Shown: positions 43,490 to 52,924 of the stretch, one piece after another | Position numbering within the stretch: position 1 is the stretch's first letter | Layout: each line of letters begins with the position of its first letter | NCBI GenBank assembly: GCA_001899685.1 | Contig: MKWG01000002.1 | Coordinates: 229,953 to 293,952 of the forward strand | Length of the DNA stretch: 64,000 nucleotides | Source: Sphingobacteriales bacterium 44-15 | GTDB taxonomy: Bacteria; Bacteroidota; Bacteroidia; Chitinophagales; Chitinophagaceae | Direction of reading: 5' to 3' | Notes under the pieces: generated by a model | The model's input: the letters and a program-made list of their open reading frames with translations, nothing else | Told to the model about the DNA's origin: nothing | The model's database searches: none | Position numbers and translations under genes: made by a program

Positions 43490-45055
43490 TTATGCGTAGC
43501 GGATATAAAAGTATAGTACAATTATTGTAATAACAGCCCACCAGATAACCGGGTTACGCATTCCTCTCTGCTGCATTTTTTCTGATGGTAACAAGGTCAG
43601 GCTGCTTTTATTCCAGACCAGTCCCTGTAATGCGGCTTCAGGCTTGGCTTTGGTAACAAAACTTACAATTACCCCTGTCACTATACAAATCCAAAAGACA
43701 ATACCGGTACGATTGAAGAAAGGCATTCCCGGATACAAAAATTCCATGGCTATTGACAATGGTATTGTCAGGATACCTGCAGATAACGCACCTGCATCAG
43801 TAGCCCGCTTCCATAAAATTCCCAGTAAAAACATAGCTGCGATCCCCGGTGTAAATAAGCCGTAAGCATTCAACAGGTAGAGAAATACCGGCTTATCAGA
43901 ATATTGCATTAGCAAAACACTGCATAAGATACCCAGAAATACGATGACGCCCCCGGATATCCGTGCAAACTTAACCGATTCTTTATCGGTTGCATTTCTA
44001 TTAAAATAATGCTGGTAAACGTCTACGGTCAAGATAGTAGTGCATGAATTTATGGCACCGGAAAGATGCGACATTACAGCAGCTATAAGTCCTGCCATTA
44101 CGAGCCCGACCAACCCGCTGGGTAAGAGTTTTTCTACAAGCGTTGGAAACAAGAGGTCAGCTTTTTCCAGATCCGGAAATAATTTTGGCGCCACCAACGC
44201 CGGGATAGTGATGATCAGGGGGATTAAAAATTTCAGATAATCGCCAAAAATTACGCCCATCCGCGCATGCCATTCGTTTTTTGCAGCCAATACCCGCTGT
44301 ACGATGAATTGATTTGTAGCATTGTAAAATACACTGATGCACAGCAATCCGCCTAAATACATTGTCCATGGAAAATCGGGATCCGTTGCAGGTTGAAAAA
44401 GCTTCCAGTCTTTTGTTGTATCCAATATGGCAGAAACGCCTCCCGCAGCATGTACTGTAGTTACCGTTAGTGCAATACCTCCCAGGATCAATATAGCCAA
44501 TTGCAGCATTTCTGTCCAAACAACAGCACGTAACCCGCCCAGTATTGTATATACCCCGGTGAATGCAGCGAGTATAATAACACTGGCAATCATCGGAACC
44601 CCGAACAATGAATGAAGAGATAAAGCACCAAGGTATAAAACCGCACCTATTTCCACGAAAATGTACGTGAGTAATATCAACACCGAATAAGTGGTGCGGG
44701 ATGCGGAGCTAAATCGTTTGTATAAATATTCCGGAACAGTATAAAAGCCATTGCGGATATAAAAAGGAAGAAATATCCATAATAATGCGTTAAAGCCAAT
44801 AAGAATCGCGCCCCATTCCATCGCTATCGCTACAAATCCCCTGCTATAAGCCACTCCCATAGCTCCCACAAGGTGGTGGCTGCTGATATTGGATGCAATA
44901 ATACTGGCGCCGATCAGCCACCAGGGTAATTTGTCACCTGCTAAAAAATAGTCGCGTTTGGTCAGCGCGCTTTTTCTTGATGCCAACAGTCCCAATACAA
45001 AAACAGCAAGAATATATACAGCAAAAATGATAATATCAATGAAGGCAATCTGCAT
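43490..45055 (-). CDS. Sodium:solute symporter (SSS family)
   Basis: This 521-residue inner-membrane symporter has about 13-14 helices. SSS features are LPWWLIGASIIASNISSHHL, SRGFVAIAMEWGAILIGFNA, a YTILGGLRAVVWTEMLQ segment (the classic GGLRAV-WTD/E motif), and LVMAGLIAAVMSHLSGAINS near helix 8, where Na2-site hydroxyl residues sit. It resembles the sugar/inositol (SGLT-like) branch. It lies between the ceramidase-like and SMP-30 genes with 9-15-bp gaps, so it probably takes up the monomer released in the periplasm. Confidence 0.93.
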   Translation of the reverse strand: MQIAFIDIIIFAVYILAVFVLGLLASRKSALTKRDYFLAGDKLPWWLIGASIIASNISSHHLVGAMGVAYSRGFVAIAMEWGAILIGFNALLWIFLPFYIRNGFYTVPEYLYKRFSSASRTTYSVLILLTYIFVEIGAVLYLGALSLHSLFGVPMIASVIILAAFTGVYTILGGLRAVVWTEMLQLAILILGGIALTVTTVHAAGGVSAILDTTKDWKLFQPATDPDFPWTMYLGGLLCISVFYNATNQFIVQRVLAAKNEWHARMGVIFGDYLKFLIPLIITIPALVAPKLFPDLEKADLLFPTLVEKLLPSGLVGLVMAGLIAAVMSHLSGAINSCTTILTVDVYQHYFNRNATDKESVKFARISGGVIVFLGILCSVLLMQYSDKPVFLYLLNAYGLFTPGIAAMFLLGILWKRATDAGALSAGILTIPLSIAMEFLYPGMPFFNRTGIVFWICIVTGVIVSFVTKAKPEAALQGLVWNKSSLTLLPSEKMQQRGMRNPVIWWAVITIIVLYFYIRYA

Positions 45056-45070
45056 TTCACTACAATTACT

Positions 45071-46450
45071 TTAGTCAGAGATCATGGATTCAATTTCTTT
45101 TTGTACCTGTTCTGTCATCCGTTCCAACGACCCCCTCGCAAAGGGTGTTTGCCACACGGTATAAACATTATAATCAAAAAACTCTTCGGGCGGCAGATAC
45201 CCGATATGGCCGTTCGCAATATTAATTACGACGATATTTATATTGGGGAAATGCGCTCTTAGCGTCTTTTGCAGCAATGAGTAAGCTTCGTTGGGATGTC
45301 CGATGATAAACGTATTACCAATCTTCCATATCCACACGGGTATTTCTGTAAAGGATTGCTCTCCCAGGTAAGACCTGATATTCATCCTGCGCCACAACCT
45401 CTCTTTTACTGCAACATCTGTTTCCCCTTCCCACTGTTTTTTTATCTCCTTTATTGGTGTCTGGTCTTTCAGCTCAAACCGTATCCGCATTAACCTGGAT
45501 TGTATAGCATTTGTAGTATCATTAATTTTCTTTTCACTAAACACGGCCAGAGGCGCACCGGATTCAACAACAGAAGACAACACCCGCTCATAGCCTGCCT
45601 CGCCCATACATTGCAATGCCGACAATACAGAAAAGCCTAATATCCTCCCGTTCTTTTCTGCTACTGCAATATCTCCTGTATACTGATCTGCAGGAGCCAG
45701 CTCTCCCGATGCTCCCTGCAGGAACAATACCGGAGCCCTGACATAAGTGTTGACCAACTCCCGCATTGAACCAACAAAATCCGGTGAAATGAGCGTGTTG
45801 CTCCAGGCCAGGGTGGTGGGATGGCAGGCATAATTTACAATTACAGCCAGTGTATTATTTTTTTCTCCTGTAATTCTTCCCACCAAAACAGTATCATCAG
45901 GTATTTCCTTTTCATTATAGCCTACAACATACCGCTGCTTTTCTGCAATGTATAGATCCCTGTTTTGAGCCAAAGCACATCTGCCTTTGCTCCAGGTAAG
46001 AAAGCCCTCCTGCGCCTGCTCTACAGCCGTGGTGATAATCTCTGTTGCCTTTCTTTTGATCGTTTCCAGATAAGACCGTATCAGCTCTCCGCCAGGTAAA
46101 TTTGTATCGAACGAACAAATGGAAGGGCCTGCATGGGTATGTGTTAAACAAAATAACAGCCGGCTTTCATCAATCTGCAGTGCGTTTAAGATATAGTTTC
46201 TTACATCATTTTCATCATACATATTCTTCCACCATCCCAGGTCTGCGCTCAGCAATACCCAAGGTTTATCTTCAGCGCTGCCCTGAAAAGTAATGCAATG
46301 CAGGAAAAGTGGTTGATGAATTCCGGATGCTACCTGTACCCCGGCGGCTCCCCAGTTGGATATGCAAATTCCTTCAGGAGGAGTAATATCCGCAACAGCC
46401 ACACCTATTACCCCCTTAAATAATCGTGGCAAAAGGGTTTTATCCTGCAT
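45071..46450 (-). CDS. Neutral-ceramidase-like hydrolase, altered nucleophile region
   Basis: This 459-residue protein has no signal peptide. It shows the neutral/alkaline ceramidase N-terminal domain: VADITPPEGICISNWG at the start, CLTHTHAGPS (His104/His106), and VNYACHPTTLAWSN (His210). These His positions fit the zinc-binding part of the family. Where neutral ceramidases carry the nucleophile serine in a G-D-x-S-P-N block, this protein reads GELAPAD (residues 249-255), so the serine appears to be Ala. Activity on ceramide is therefore doubtful. The catabolic context suggests another amide or ester bond in a sugar derivative. Confidence 0.78.
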   Translation of the reverse strand: MQDKTLLPRLFKGVIGVAVADITPPEGICISNWGAAGVQVASGIHQPLFLHCITFQGSAEDKPWVLLSADLGWWKNMYDENDVRNYILNALQIDESRLLFCLTHTHAGPSICSFDTNLPGGELIRSYLETIKRKATEIITTAVEQAQEGFLTWSKGRCALAQNRDLYIAEKQRYVVGYNEKEIPDDTVLVGRITGEKNNTLAVIVNYACHPTTLAWSNTLISPDFVGSMRELVNTYVRAPVLFLQGASGELAPADQYTGDIAVAEKNGRILGFSVLSALQCMGEAGYERVLSSVVESGAPLAVFSEKKINDTTNAIQSRLMRIRFELKDQTPIKEIKKQWEGETDVAVKERLWRRMNIRSYLGEQSFTEIPVWIWKIGNTFIIGHPNEAYSLLQKTLRAHFPNINIVVINIANGHIGYLPPEEFFDYNVYTVWQTPFARGSLERMTEQVQKEIESMISD

Positions 46451-46463
46451 ATAGCTCTATTTT

Positions 46464-47231
46464 TTAAGTTAACAACGACAAACCGCCATCTAATAAAACA
46501 GTACTGCCGGTTATATTTTTATTATTCGGATGGCAGAGCTGAATAACCTGCCAGGCAATCTCCTCCGGTGTAATTAACTTTTTTACAGGCACTTTTTCTT
46601 TTGCCTGTTGTTGAAGAGCAGGATGGCTTTCCCATATCTTTTTAGATAGCCCGGCTTCAACAAATCCAGGTGCAATTTCATTTACCAGAATACCGTGCGC
46701 TGCAAACTGTAATGCCATGCACTTGCAAAGCATACGTAATCCCGCTTTTGCCACGCTGTAGGCCGGTATCTGCGCATGTACGGCATGGGCGGCCCAACTG
46801 CCAATAAAAACAATATGTCCCTGCTTATTATTTTTTACCATTTGGAGCACCCCGCTTTGGGCCACATAAAATGCCCCGTTAAGGTTCACTTCTATTTCTT
46901 TTGACCATTGAGCAGGCGTGATGTGAGAGCAGTCTGCCTGGGTAACAGTTGCTGCGTTAGGTATTACAATTGAAGGAGCGCTGACCTTTTCCGTGATTGA
47001 CCCTATCCAGGAATTTACCGCATCAGGGTTGGTTACATCCACCATAGAATAGTAGGCAGCAGCACCTGTCCTCTCCAGTTGTTCCAAAAGAGGCAGTGCC
47101 TCCTCTTCTCCGTGTACATCACAAAGGGCAACAACCGCCCCTTCGCGGGCCAAAGCCAGCGTAATGGCCCTCCCGATATCGCCAAGCCCACCGCTAATCA
47201 GCACCAACTTATCTTTAAATAAGTTTGACAT
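46464..47231 (-). CDS. Short-chain dehydrogenase/reductase
   Basis: This 255-residue classical SDR has the nucleotide-binding GGLGDIGRAI (residues 14-23), an Asp at the end of strand 2 (VALCDVHG) favouring NAD(H), IPNAAT in place of the NNAG motif, the catalytic YSVAKAG (Tyr/Lys) and a serine in GSWAAH. The C-terminus TGSTVLLDGGLSLL is typical. It probably oxidises a hydroxyl of the sugar or sugar acid handled by the operon. It overlaps nothing and sits 13-20 bp from its neighbours. Confidence 0.94.
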   Translation of the reverse strand: MSNLFKDKLVLISGGLGDIGRAITLALAREGAVVALCDVHGEEEALPLLEQLERTGAAAYYSMVDVTNPDAVNSWIGSITEKVSAPSIVIPNAATVTQADCSHITPAQWSKEIEVNLNGAFYVAQSGVLQMVKNNKQGHIVFIGSWAAHAVHAQIPAYSVAKAGLRMLCKCMALQFAAHGILVNEIAPGFVEAGLSKKIWESHPALQQQAKEKVPVKKLITPEEIAWQVIQLCHPNNKNITGSTVLLDGGLSLLT

Positions 47232-47251
47232 GTGTCAGTTTTTATAAAATA

Positions 47252-48430
47252 CTACCAGTCACCCACTGCACCGTCTTTATAAAAACTACGCTGCAGCAGT
47301 TCCTGTTGGAATGGATGTTTTTTTGCTTCTTTTTCGTTGATGTCAACTCCTAATCCCGGCCTGTTTGAAGGATAAACTAAACGCCCCTTTTTATGAACCT
47401 CGAAACTTTCGTTCACAATATCAGAACGCCAGGGAACATCATTGTGTACACTCTCGCAAATAATATAGGATGGAGCCGAAAGCCCTAACTCGATAGATGC
47501 AGCAGTGCTTACGGGGCCCTGCGGGTTGTGTGGTGCGATCGAAACATTATATGCCTCTGCCATCGCTGCTATTTTCAGCGCTACTGAGAGTCCGCCGCAG
47601 TGGGTAATATCAGGTTGCAAGACACTGGCTCCGCGTTTTTCAAGCAAATCCCTGATTGCATGAATCCCGATAAGCCGTTCTCCGGTAGCGACAGGTGTTT
47701 TTATCGCACGTTGGATCAAAGCAATATCATCTATATTTTCAGGCCAGCAGGGCTCTTCAAAAAAATAAAGTCCATAGGGCTCTAATGCCTCTGCAAACAG
47801 CATTCCCATCCGCGGGCTTGGGCGTGCATGACAGTCTACCATGATATCAATATCATCTCCCACAGCCTTACGCATTGCTTCAACGCAGGCTGCTGCATAT
47901 TTAACCGGTCTTAATCCTTCCAAAGGCATTGTTTCCGGAACAGCCATAGATTTAAATGCCGTAAAGCCATCCTCAACAGCCTGCTGTGCCAATTCCGCAA
48001 ACCTTTCTGCATCAGCGGGATCAGTTTCATAAAATTCCTCCATCCGGCCTCCGCCCAGGTGGCAATACAGCCGGATATAGTCGCGTACCCGGCCTCCCCA
48101 AAGCTGATGGCAGGGAACATTATATATTTTCCCTGCAATGTCCCACAACGCAATATCAATGCCGCTTATAGCGGTTGCCCGCACAATACCATTGCCATGC
48201 CAGAAATGCTGGCGGTACATCATTTGCCATAAATATTCGATGCGGCGGGGGTCCTCACCGATTAACAGTTGTTTTATGTCTTCAATAGCGCCCACAACAG
48301 AACGGGTATGCCATTCTAAGGTAGCTTCTCCCCAACCATATAAACCCGGCTGATCTGTTATGATCTTAATAAATACCCAATTGCGCATACGCGCATGACA
48401 TATTATGGTCTCAATTCCGGTTATTTTCAT
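47252..48430 (-). CDS. Mandelate racemase/enolase-superfamily acid-sugar dehydratase
   Basis: This 392-residue protein has metal and acid/base residues at Asp199, His201, Glu225, Glu251 and His301. These spacings equal those of E. coli D-galactonate dehydratase (Asp183, His185, Glu209, Glu235, His285). Sequence marks are [35 protein letters not shown] and [11 protein letters not shown]. The reaction is dehydration of an aldonic or uronic acid to a 2-keto-3-deoxy acid. The exact acid is unknown. The context of lactonase, SDR and symporter supports a sugar-acid route, and a 2-keto-3-deoxy aldolase-like gene exists at 9406-10221. Confidence 0.92.
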   Translation of the reverse strand: MKITGIETIICHARMRNWVFIKIITDQPGLYGWGEATLEWHTRSVVGAIEDIKQLLIGEDPRRIEYLWQMMYRQHFWHGNGIVRATAISGIDIALWDIAGKIYNVPCHQLWGGRVRDYIRLYCHLGGGRMEEFYETDPADAERFAELAQQAVEDGFTAFKSMAVPETMPLEGLRPVKYAAACVEAMRKAVGDDIDIMVDCHARPSPRMGMLFAEALEPYGLYFFEEPCWPENIDDIALIQRAIKTPVATGERLIGIHAIRDLLEKRGASVLQPDITHCGGLSVALKIAAMAEAYNVSIAPHNPQGPVSTAASIELGLSAPSYIICESVHNDVPWRSDIVNESFEVHKKGRLVYPSNRPGLGVDINEKEAKKHPFQQELLQRSFYKDGAVGDW

Positions 48431-48441
48431 TTTGGATTTAA

Positions 48442-49782
48442 TTATTTGAGCAGGTCATTTAAAACATCTTCAGTTTTCTCTAATGTTTCCTGTATATCAG
48501 CCGCGCTGTGCGCATAACTGATGCTGGCCTGCTTTATCGGTAAAGGAAAATTAAAAATACCTTTTTCAATCAATTTATGACGGTATTGTTTATCCAGGTC
48601 AAAGTCATGATGCTCCATTATATCGTGAAAATCCACCGGTGCATGATCCATAAAATATAAACAAAAAGCAGAGCCTTGTCTTGCAATATGGAAAGACCTG
48701 TCAAACCTGTTTAAGATTTCGTGTAACCCCGCTTCCATCATCTCTCCCAAACCATACACATGTTCATAAACATGATATTCCGGAGCTGAAAGCTTCTGCA
48801 ATGTTGCTATAGCTGCTGCAGTAGTTAAAGGATGGGCATTAAAAGTACCCGCGATCAAAACCCGGCTTGCTTTATCAGGATGATTGAAATAATTCATGTA
48901 CTCCTTTTTCCCGGCAATCACTCCCATCGGGTAACCATTTGCAAGCGCCTTACCAAACGTGCTGAGATCAGGACTGATATTACAAATACTTTGATACCCT
49001 CCTAAAGCATGCCTGAACCCGGTTTTTACCTCATCAAAGATTAGCAGGAACCCATTGACATCAGCCAAACGTCTCAGCCCTTCCAGATAACCCTCTCTGG
49101 GTTTTACAATTCCAATGTTTTGAAGAATGGGCTCAAGTATGATGCAGGCCACGGGGTATTTTTTAACCATTGCTTCCACAGACGCCAGGTCATTGAAATT
49201 TACTACGTGTACCAGCGACTGGTGCGCAAGAGGGATGCCTGCAGATATAGGGTCGAAGGGATATTCCCCGTTAGCTGTACGCGGGCCTATATTACCGAGA
49301 CTGCTGATCACGTTCCCTGCCACATCATTATGCCAGCCATTATATCCTCCCTGCATAATAATAATATGGTCTTTTTTTGTAACAGCCCTTGCTATACGGA
49401 TAGCGTGATACGTCGCTTCCGATCCCGTAGTTGTAATCTGCATACTGTCTGCCGCAGGCACACACCTGCAAAATAATTCAGCCAGTATTCCTTCTGTGGC
49501 AGTAGGCCCGGCACTCATTAAAATTTCATTTGCCTCTACTGATTTTACTACTGCCGCATTTACGTCCGGGTCATTATGCCCCAGGAATACCGCAGCAAAT
49601 CCACCCTGGTAATCAATATACTCATTGCCGTCAATATCATGAACGCGACTTCCTCTACCCGTGTCAAAGCAAATGTTGGGCTCACATTTCCTGTTGAGGG
49701 AAACTACGCCGCCGGGAATCCACTGTTCGTTTTTATGCAATAATTTGTCTGATTGCGTTGTAATCATAATTTTTTTATCCAT
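48442..49782 (-). CDS. Class III (GSA-aminomutase-like) PLP aminotransferase
   Basis: This 446-residue fold-type I PLP enzyme has [19 protein letters not shown] at the N-terminus, [20 protein letters not shown] (phosphate/cofactor region), [16 protein letters not shown] (Asp that binds PLP nitrogen) and [16 protein letters not shown], containing the Schiff-base lysine. It is closest in style to glutamate-1-semialdehyde 2,1-aminomutase-like aminotransferases that act on non-tetrapyrrole substrates. In a sugar locus this suggests transamination of an amino- or keto-sugar. It is uncommon in ordinary SusCD loci. The start is the ATG at 49780-49782; MITTQS six codons in is an alternative. Confidence 0.9.
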   Translation of the reverse strand: MDKKIMITTQSDKLLHKNEQWIPGGVVSLNRKCEPNICFDTGRGSRVHDIDGNEYIDYQGGFAAVFLGHNDPDVNAAVVKSVEANEILMSAGPTATEGILAELFCRCVPAADSMQITTTGSEATYHAIRIARAVTKKDHIIIMQGGYNGWHNDVAGNVISSLGNIGPRTANGEYPFDPISAGIPLAHQSLVHVVNFNDLASVEAMVKKYPVACIILEPILQNIGIVKPREGYLEGLRRLADVNGFLLIFDEVKTGFRHALGGYQSICNISPDLSTFGKALANGYPMGVIAGKKEYMNYFNHPDKASRVLIAGTFNAHPLTTAAAIATLQKLSAPEYHVYEHVYGLGEMMEAGLHEILNRFDRSFHIARQGSAFCLYFMDHAPVDFHDIMEHHDFDLDKQYRHKLIEKGIFNFPLPIKQASISYAHSAADIQETLEKTEDVLNDLLK

Positions 49783-49802
49783 TCATTTTTTAATCTGTGT
49801 TA

Positions 49803-51002
49803 TTAATCAAAGCTGGGGATCTTCATTGATTCACCATTTTTCAGGGCCGACTCATGCGCTACTATACCAGGCGCCGTATAGGCCAATGCTTCGTAAATAT
49901 CAACGGCAGGTTTTCGATTGTTTATTAAAGCGTCAATAAACTCATGTGTAATAAAGGTATGTGAACCGCCATGTCCGCTCTGGTGCCTCAATGGCGCGGG
50001 GAGAAGATCTGTATCCCACCAGATGACAGGCTTATATACTTCTGTAGTGCTTGCTTTATAGTCAAAGCCGCCGTCATCCTTTTTTATTTCATCGCCTGCA
50101 CGCACAATAATTTCCTCATCACTCTCTGACTGTCCTGAATAGAAGCTCATCTTTGAGCCTCTCCATTCTGCCCGCTCGGCTCCTCTTAATGCTCCTTTCC
50201 AGTTCACTTCCACCCTGAACGGGGTATTTCTGTTGGTTTGGAAAAATGCCGTTTCGTTCCAGAAAGGGTTATTGAATTTATTTTTCTTCAAAATGGGGCT
50301 GTCATCTCCCCATCCTAAGCAGCTCACTCTTGTCAGCCGCTCACCTGTTACGGAGATCAGAAACGAGGTACAGTGTGTCGGATATTTCATCGGTGGAAGG
50401 CCATGCCGCCAGGTAGGCTTTCCATTTTCAAAATACAAGGTTTCAAGCCCCGGATGGTTATATTCTGCAGCCGCACTAAAAATAGTTCCAAATGCTCCTT
50501 TCTTATAAAAATCTCTTACAGAAATTGTATTCTGGCGATAGTAGCTTGTTTCGGCCATCATATAGGTAAGTCCGGTTCGCCTTACAGTTTCGCGCAATCC
50601 ATTACATTGTTCCAGCGTCATCGCCGCAGGAACTGCACACAATACATGTTTGCCGGCTTTCAATACCTGTGTTACATGATTGAAATGGTCCGGTGCGGGA
50701 GTGGCTACAAAAACAGCATCGATCTTTTTATCGGTCAATAACTCTGTTAGTGAATTGTATCCCTTAGTGCATTTGTAGATACGCATCAATTTTTCTTTCC
50801 GTTCCGGAATGAGATCACTTACTGCTTCCACAATGCAATTGGGATCTTCATGAAAATAGAATCCTGATCCGAAATTGCCTCCCACTATTCCTATGTGTAT
50901 CTTACGATCAGTGTTGCGCAGGGGAAAGGCAAAACCAGAATGGCTTAGTGCCAGACCCGATGCAGCCAGACCTGCCTGACTAATAAATTTTCTTCTGTCC
51001 AT
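49803..51002 (-). CDS. Gfo/Idh/MocA-family oxidoreductase with Tat-like signal
   Basis: This 399-residue protein begins MDRRKFISQAGLAASGLALS, a twin-arginine leader. It continues with the NAD(P)-binding start IHIGIVGGNFGSGFYFHED (about residues 35-50), DAVFVATPAPDHFNHVTQVL and GKHVLCAVPAAMT, where the usual EKP is replaced by AVP so that the catalytic lysine block is altered. The C-terminal domain includes PTHCTSFLISVTGERLTRV. Similar exported Gfo/Idh proteins in Bacteroidota use tightly bound cofactor on glycans. Here it likely modifies the imported sugar in the periplasm. It is 116 bp from SusD, with a repeat in the gap. Confidence 0.88.
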   Translation of the reverse strand: MDRRKFISQAGLAASGLALSHSGFAFPLRNTDRKIHIGIVGGNFGSGFYFHEDPNCIVEAVSDLIPERKEKLMRIYKCTKGYNSLTELLTDKKIDAVFVATPAPDHFNHVTQVLKAGKHVLCAVPAAMTLEQCNGLRETVRRTGLTYMMAETSYYRQNTISVRDFYKKGAFGTIFSAAAEYNHPGLETLYFENGKPTWRHGLPPMKYPTHCTSFLISVTGERLTRVSCLGWGDDSPILKKNKFNNPFWNETAFFQTNRNTPFRVEVNWKGALRGAERAEWRGSKMSFYSGQSESDEEIIVRAGDEIKKDDGGFDYKASTTEVYKPVIWWDTDLLPAPLRHQSGHGGSHTFITHEFIDALINNRKPAVDIYEALAYTAPGIVAHESALKNGESMKIPSFD

Positions 51003-51059
51003 AATTTTAAATTTGTATGTAAGTGTACTGTTAATTCAATCAAAATCATACCGTATATT

Positions 51060-51112
51060 ATTGTGAGAAGTGTAAGCTCATTTCACCTCTCACATTTCAC
51101 GTCTCACTTCAT
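51060..51112. repeat. Heptamer-type repeat (TTTCAC family)
   Basis: TTGTGAGAAGTGTAAGCTCA is followed by TTTCACCTCTCACATTTCAC and GTCTCACTTC. Units of about 7 nt (CTCACAT, TTCACGT, CTCACTT) recur and the left half complements the right. It lies between the Gfo/Idh and SusD genes of one operon and may affect processing of the mRNA. Confidence 0.5.
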
Positions 51113-51118
51113 CCGCCT

Positions 51119-52906
51119 TTACTGATACCCTGGATTTTGGGTCAGGGTAGCCTTCCCGTCTTTAACGCTTAAATCTATCTGAGCCTGGGGAATGGGATAT
51201 ATTTCATTTTTGTTTTGAGTAAAACTGGCTCCGTTCATATAGGTAAAATTATACCCGGGTATGGATGTCTCATGTTTTATATAGTCATTTAATACCTTTG
51301 TCATATACCCTGAGCCATTGTCATACCGTTGCAGATCAAAAAATCGGTGATCTTCCATAGCCAGTTCCAGCTTCCTTTCAAAGCGGACCGATTCCCTGGC
51401 AAAATCCTGTCCAAGCGCCTCAAATTGCCCGTTATATAATCCAATTTTATAGTTGGCCGCCGGAGTCGTGGAATAACCCTGGGAAGGATCATTATTGTCG
51501 AGATAATTGTATACCCAGCCTTCCGGGTTTGCAGCTCTTGCCCTTACAATATTAACATAAGATTCCGCCTTTGCTAAATTACCCAGCTCTACTTCTACTT
51601 CTGCGGCCCAAAGCAATACATCTGCAAAACGAATCAAAAGATAGTTAACGGCAGTACTGTATCCCTGAGAAGCCGATGGCTCAGCTTTTACGTTTGCGCT
51701 TTTTATATGAAGATAGGGACCTGCAACACTCTGTTGCCTTACCCATGAGATCCCCGGCATTACACCCCAGTCCAGATAAGGAATGCCTCGTCTGCCAACT
51801 GTCCAATCCAGGCGGGGATCTAACGTGCCGCTGTATGGAGTAAAAGGACTGCTTGACGGAATACCCTCATCATTTGTTATATCAAAATCATTATAATTAT
51901 ATAGCAAAGGCAAACCGGTACCAGGGTCAGTTTTATATGAATTTACCAGGCTGAAGGATGGCTGATAAAACCCGTATGTAGGGAATGGACCGCCATAAGG
52001 GCCCATATATCCGCCACCATTAGCTGTAGTTCCGTTTGCTCCGTTCGCACCGTCGTTTACTGACATCTGCACAGCAAAAACAGATTCAGCGTTATTCTTT
52101 TGAGAGGGCAGCCAGTTATCATGAAATTTTTCCAGCAATGCATACTTTTTGCCATTAGCCGTTACTCCGTTGGCAATTATATCGTCAAGCAGCGGTTTGG
52201 CTTCATTATACTTGTGCTGAAACATATACGTTTTTACTAAGAATGCTTTAGCAGCCCAGCTATTTACACGTCCTGCATCAGCCTTTGTTGCTGTGAGACT
52301 ATCGGCTGCAAATTTAAAATCCTGCTCTATCTTAGACCAGACGGGGTCTGTATTCGGCACGTAAAAATTCCCGTTTTCAAAAGAAACAGTCTCGTCTACA
52401 TAAGGAATATTTTTCCACATTATGGCAGCTTCAAAATGATAATAGGCCCTTAAAAAAACAGCTTCAGCCTTAAGTTGTGTAGCCTGATCAGCAGTAATGC
52501 CTCCTGCGGGTATTAACGGAAGCACTCTCAATACATCATTGGCTCTTTGTATCGCGGAATACAAAAATCTCCATTTGCTGTTCACTGAAGAATTAGTAGG
52601 GTCTACCGTGTAGTTTTCAAACGATGGTACCGGTTGTAATGCACCCGCTTCTGTGCCTGTATGTGCATCATCAGAGGCCACGCCTCCAAAAATCCACCTC
52701 CCCGAGGGCCAACCTCCACCCACCGTACCACTACCATGCAGTAAAGAATAAGCGCCGGTCAATAATGCATTGGCGCCGGAATAGCTTGCTAAAGTGACCT
52801 GGCTTGTGGATCCGATAGCAGCTTTTTCCAGGTAATCCTTTGAGCAGGCAAAAAAGGAAAGTATCGCGACAAATGCAAAACTATATTTAAACATATTATT
52901 TTTCAT
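51119..52906 (-). CDS. SusD/RagB-family nutrient-binding lipoprotein
   Basis: This 595-residue outer-membrane lipoprotein has the lipobox Cys in SFFACSK (about residue 21). SusD helices include LKAEAVFLRAYYHFEAAIMW and VNSWAAKAFLVKTYMFQHKY; the RagB-type end has RFERKLELAMEDHRFFDLQR, and the C-terminus is NPGYQ. It starts 18 bp after its susC partner. It presents ligand to the SusC channel. It is longer than the SusD of the first locus, with a glycine-rich insert (NGGGYMGPYGGP). Confidence 0.93.
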   Translation of the reverse strand: MKNNMFKYSFAFVAILSFFACSKDYLEKAAIGSTSQVTLASYSGANALLTGAYSLLHGSGTVGGGWPSGRWIFGGVASDDAHTGTEAGALQPVPSFENYTVDPTNSSVNSKWRFLYSAIQRANDVLRVLPLIPAGGITADQATQLKAEAVFLRAYYHFEAAIMWKNIPYVDETVSFENGNFYVPNTDPVWSKIEQDFKFAADSLTATKADAGRVNSWAAKAFLVKTYMFQHKYNEAKPLLDDIIANGVTANGKKYALLEKFHDNWLPSQKNNAESVFAVQMSVNDGANGANGTTANGGGYMGPYGGPFPTYGFYQPSFSLVNSYKTDPGTGLPLLYNYNDFDITNDEGIPSSSPFTPYSGTLDPRLDWTVGRRGIPYLDWGVMPGISWVRQQSVAGPYLHIKSANVKAEPSASQGYSTAVNYLLIRFADVLLWAAEVEVELGNLAKAESYVNIVRARAANPEGWVYNYLDNNDPSQGYSTTPAANYKIGLYNGQFEALGQDFARESVRFERKLELAMEDHRFFDLQRYDNGSGYMTKVLNDYIKHETSIPGYNFTYMNGASFTQNKNEIYPIPQAQIDLSVKDGKATLTQNPGYQ

Positions 52907-52924
52907 ATTGAATAGATTATAAGG

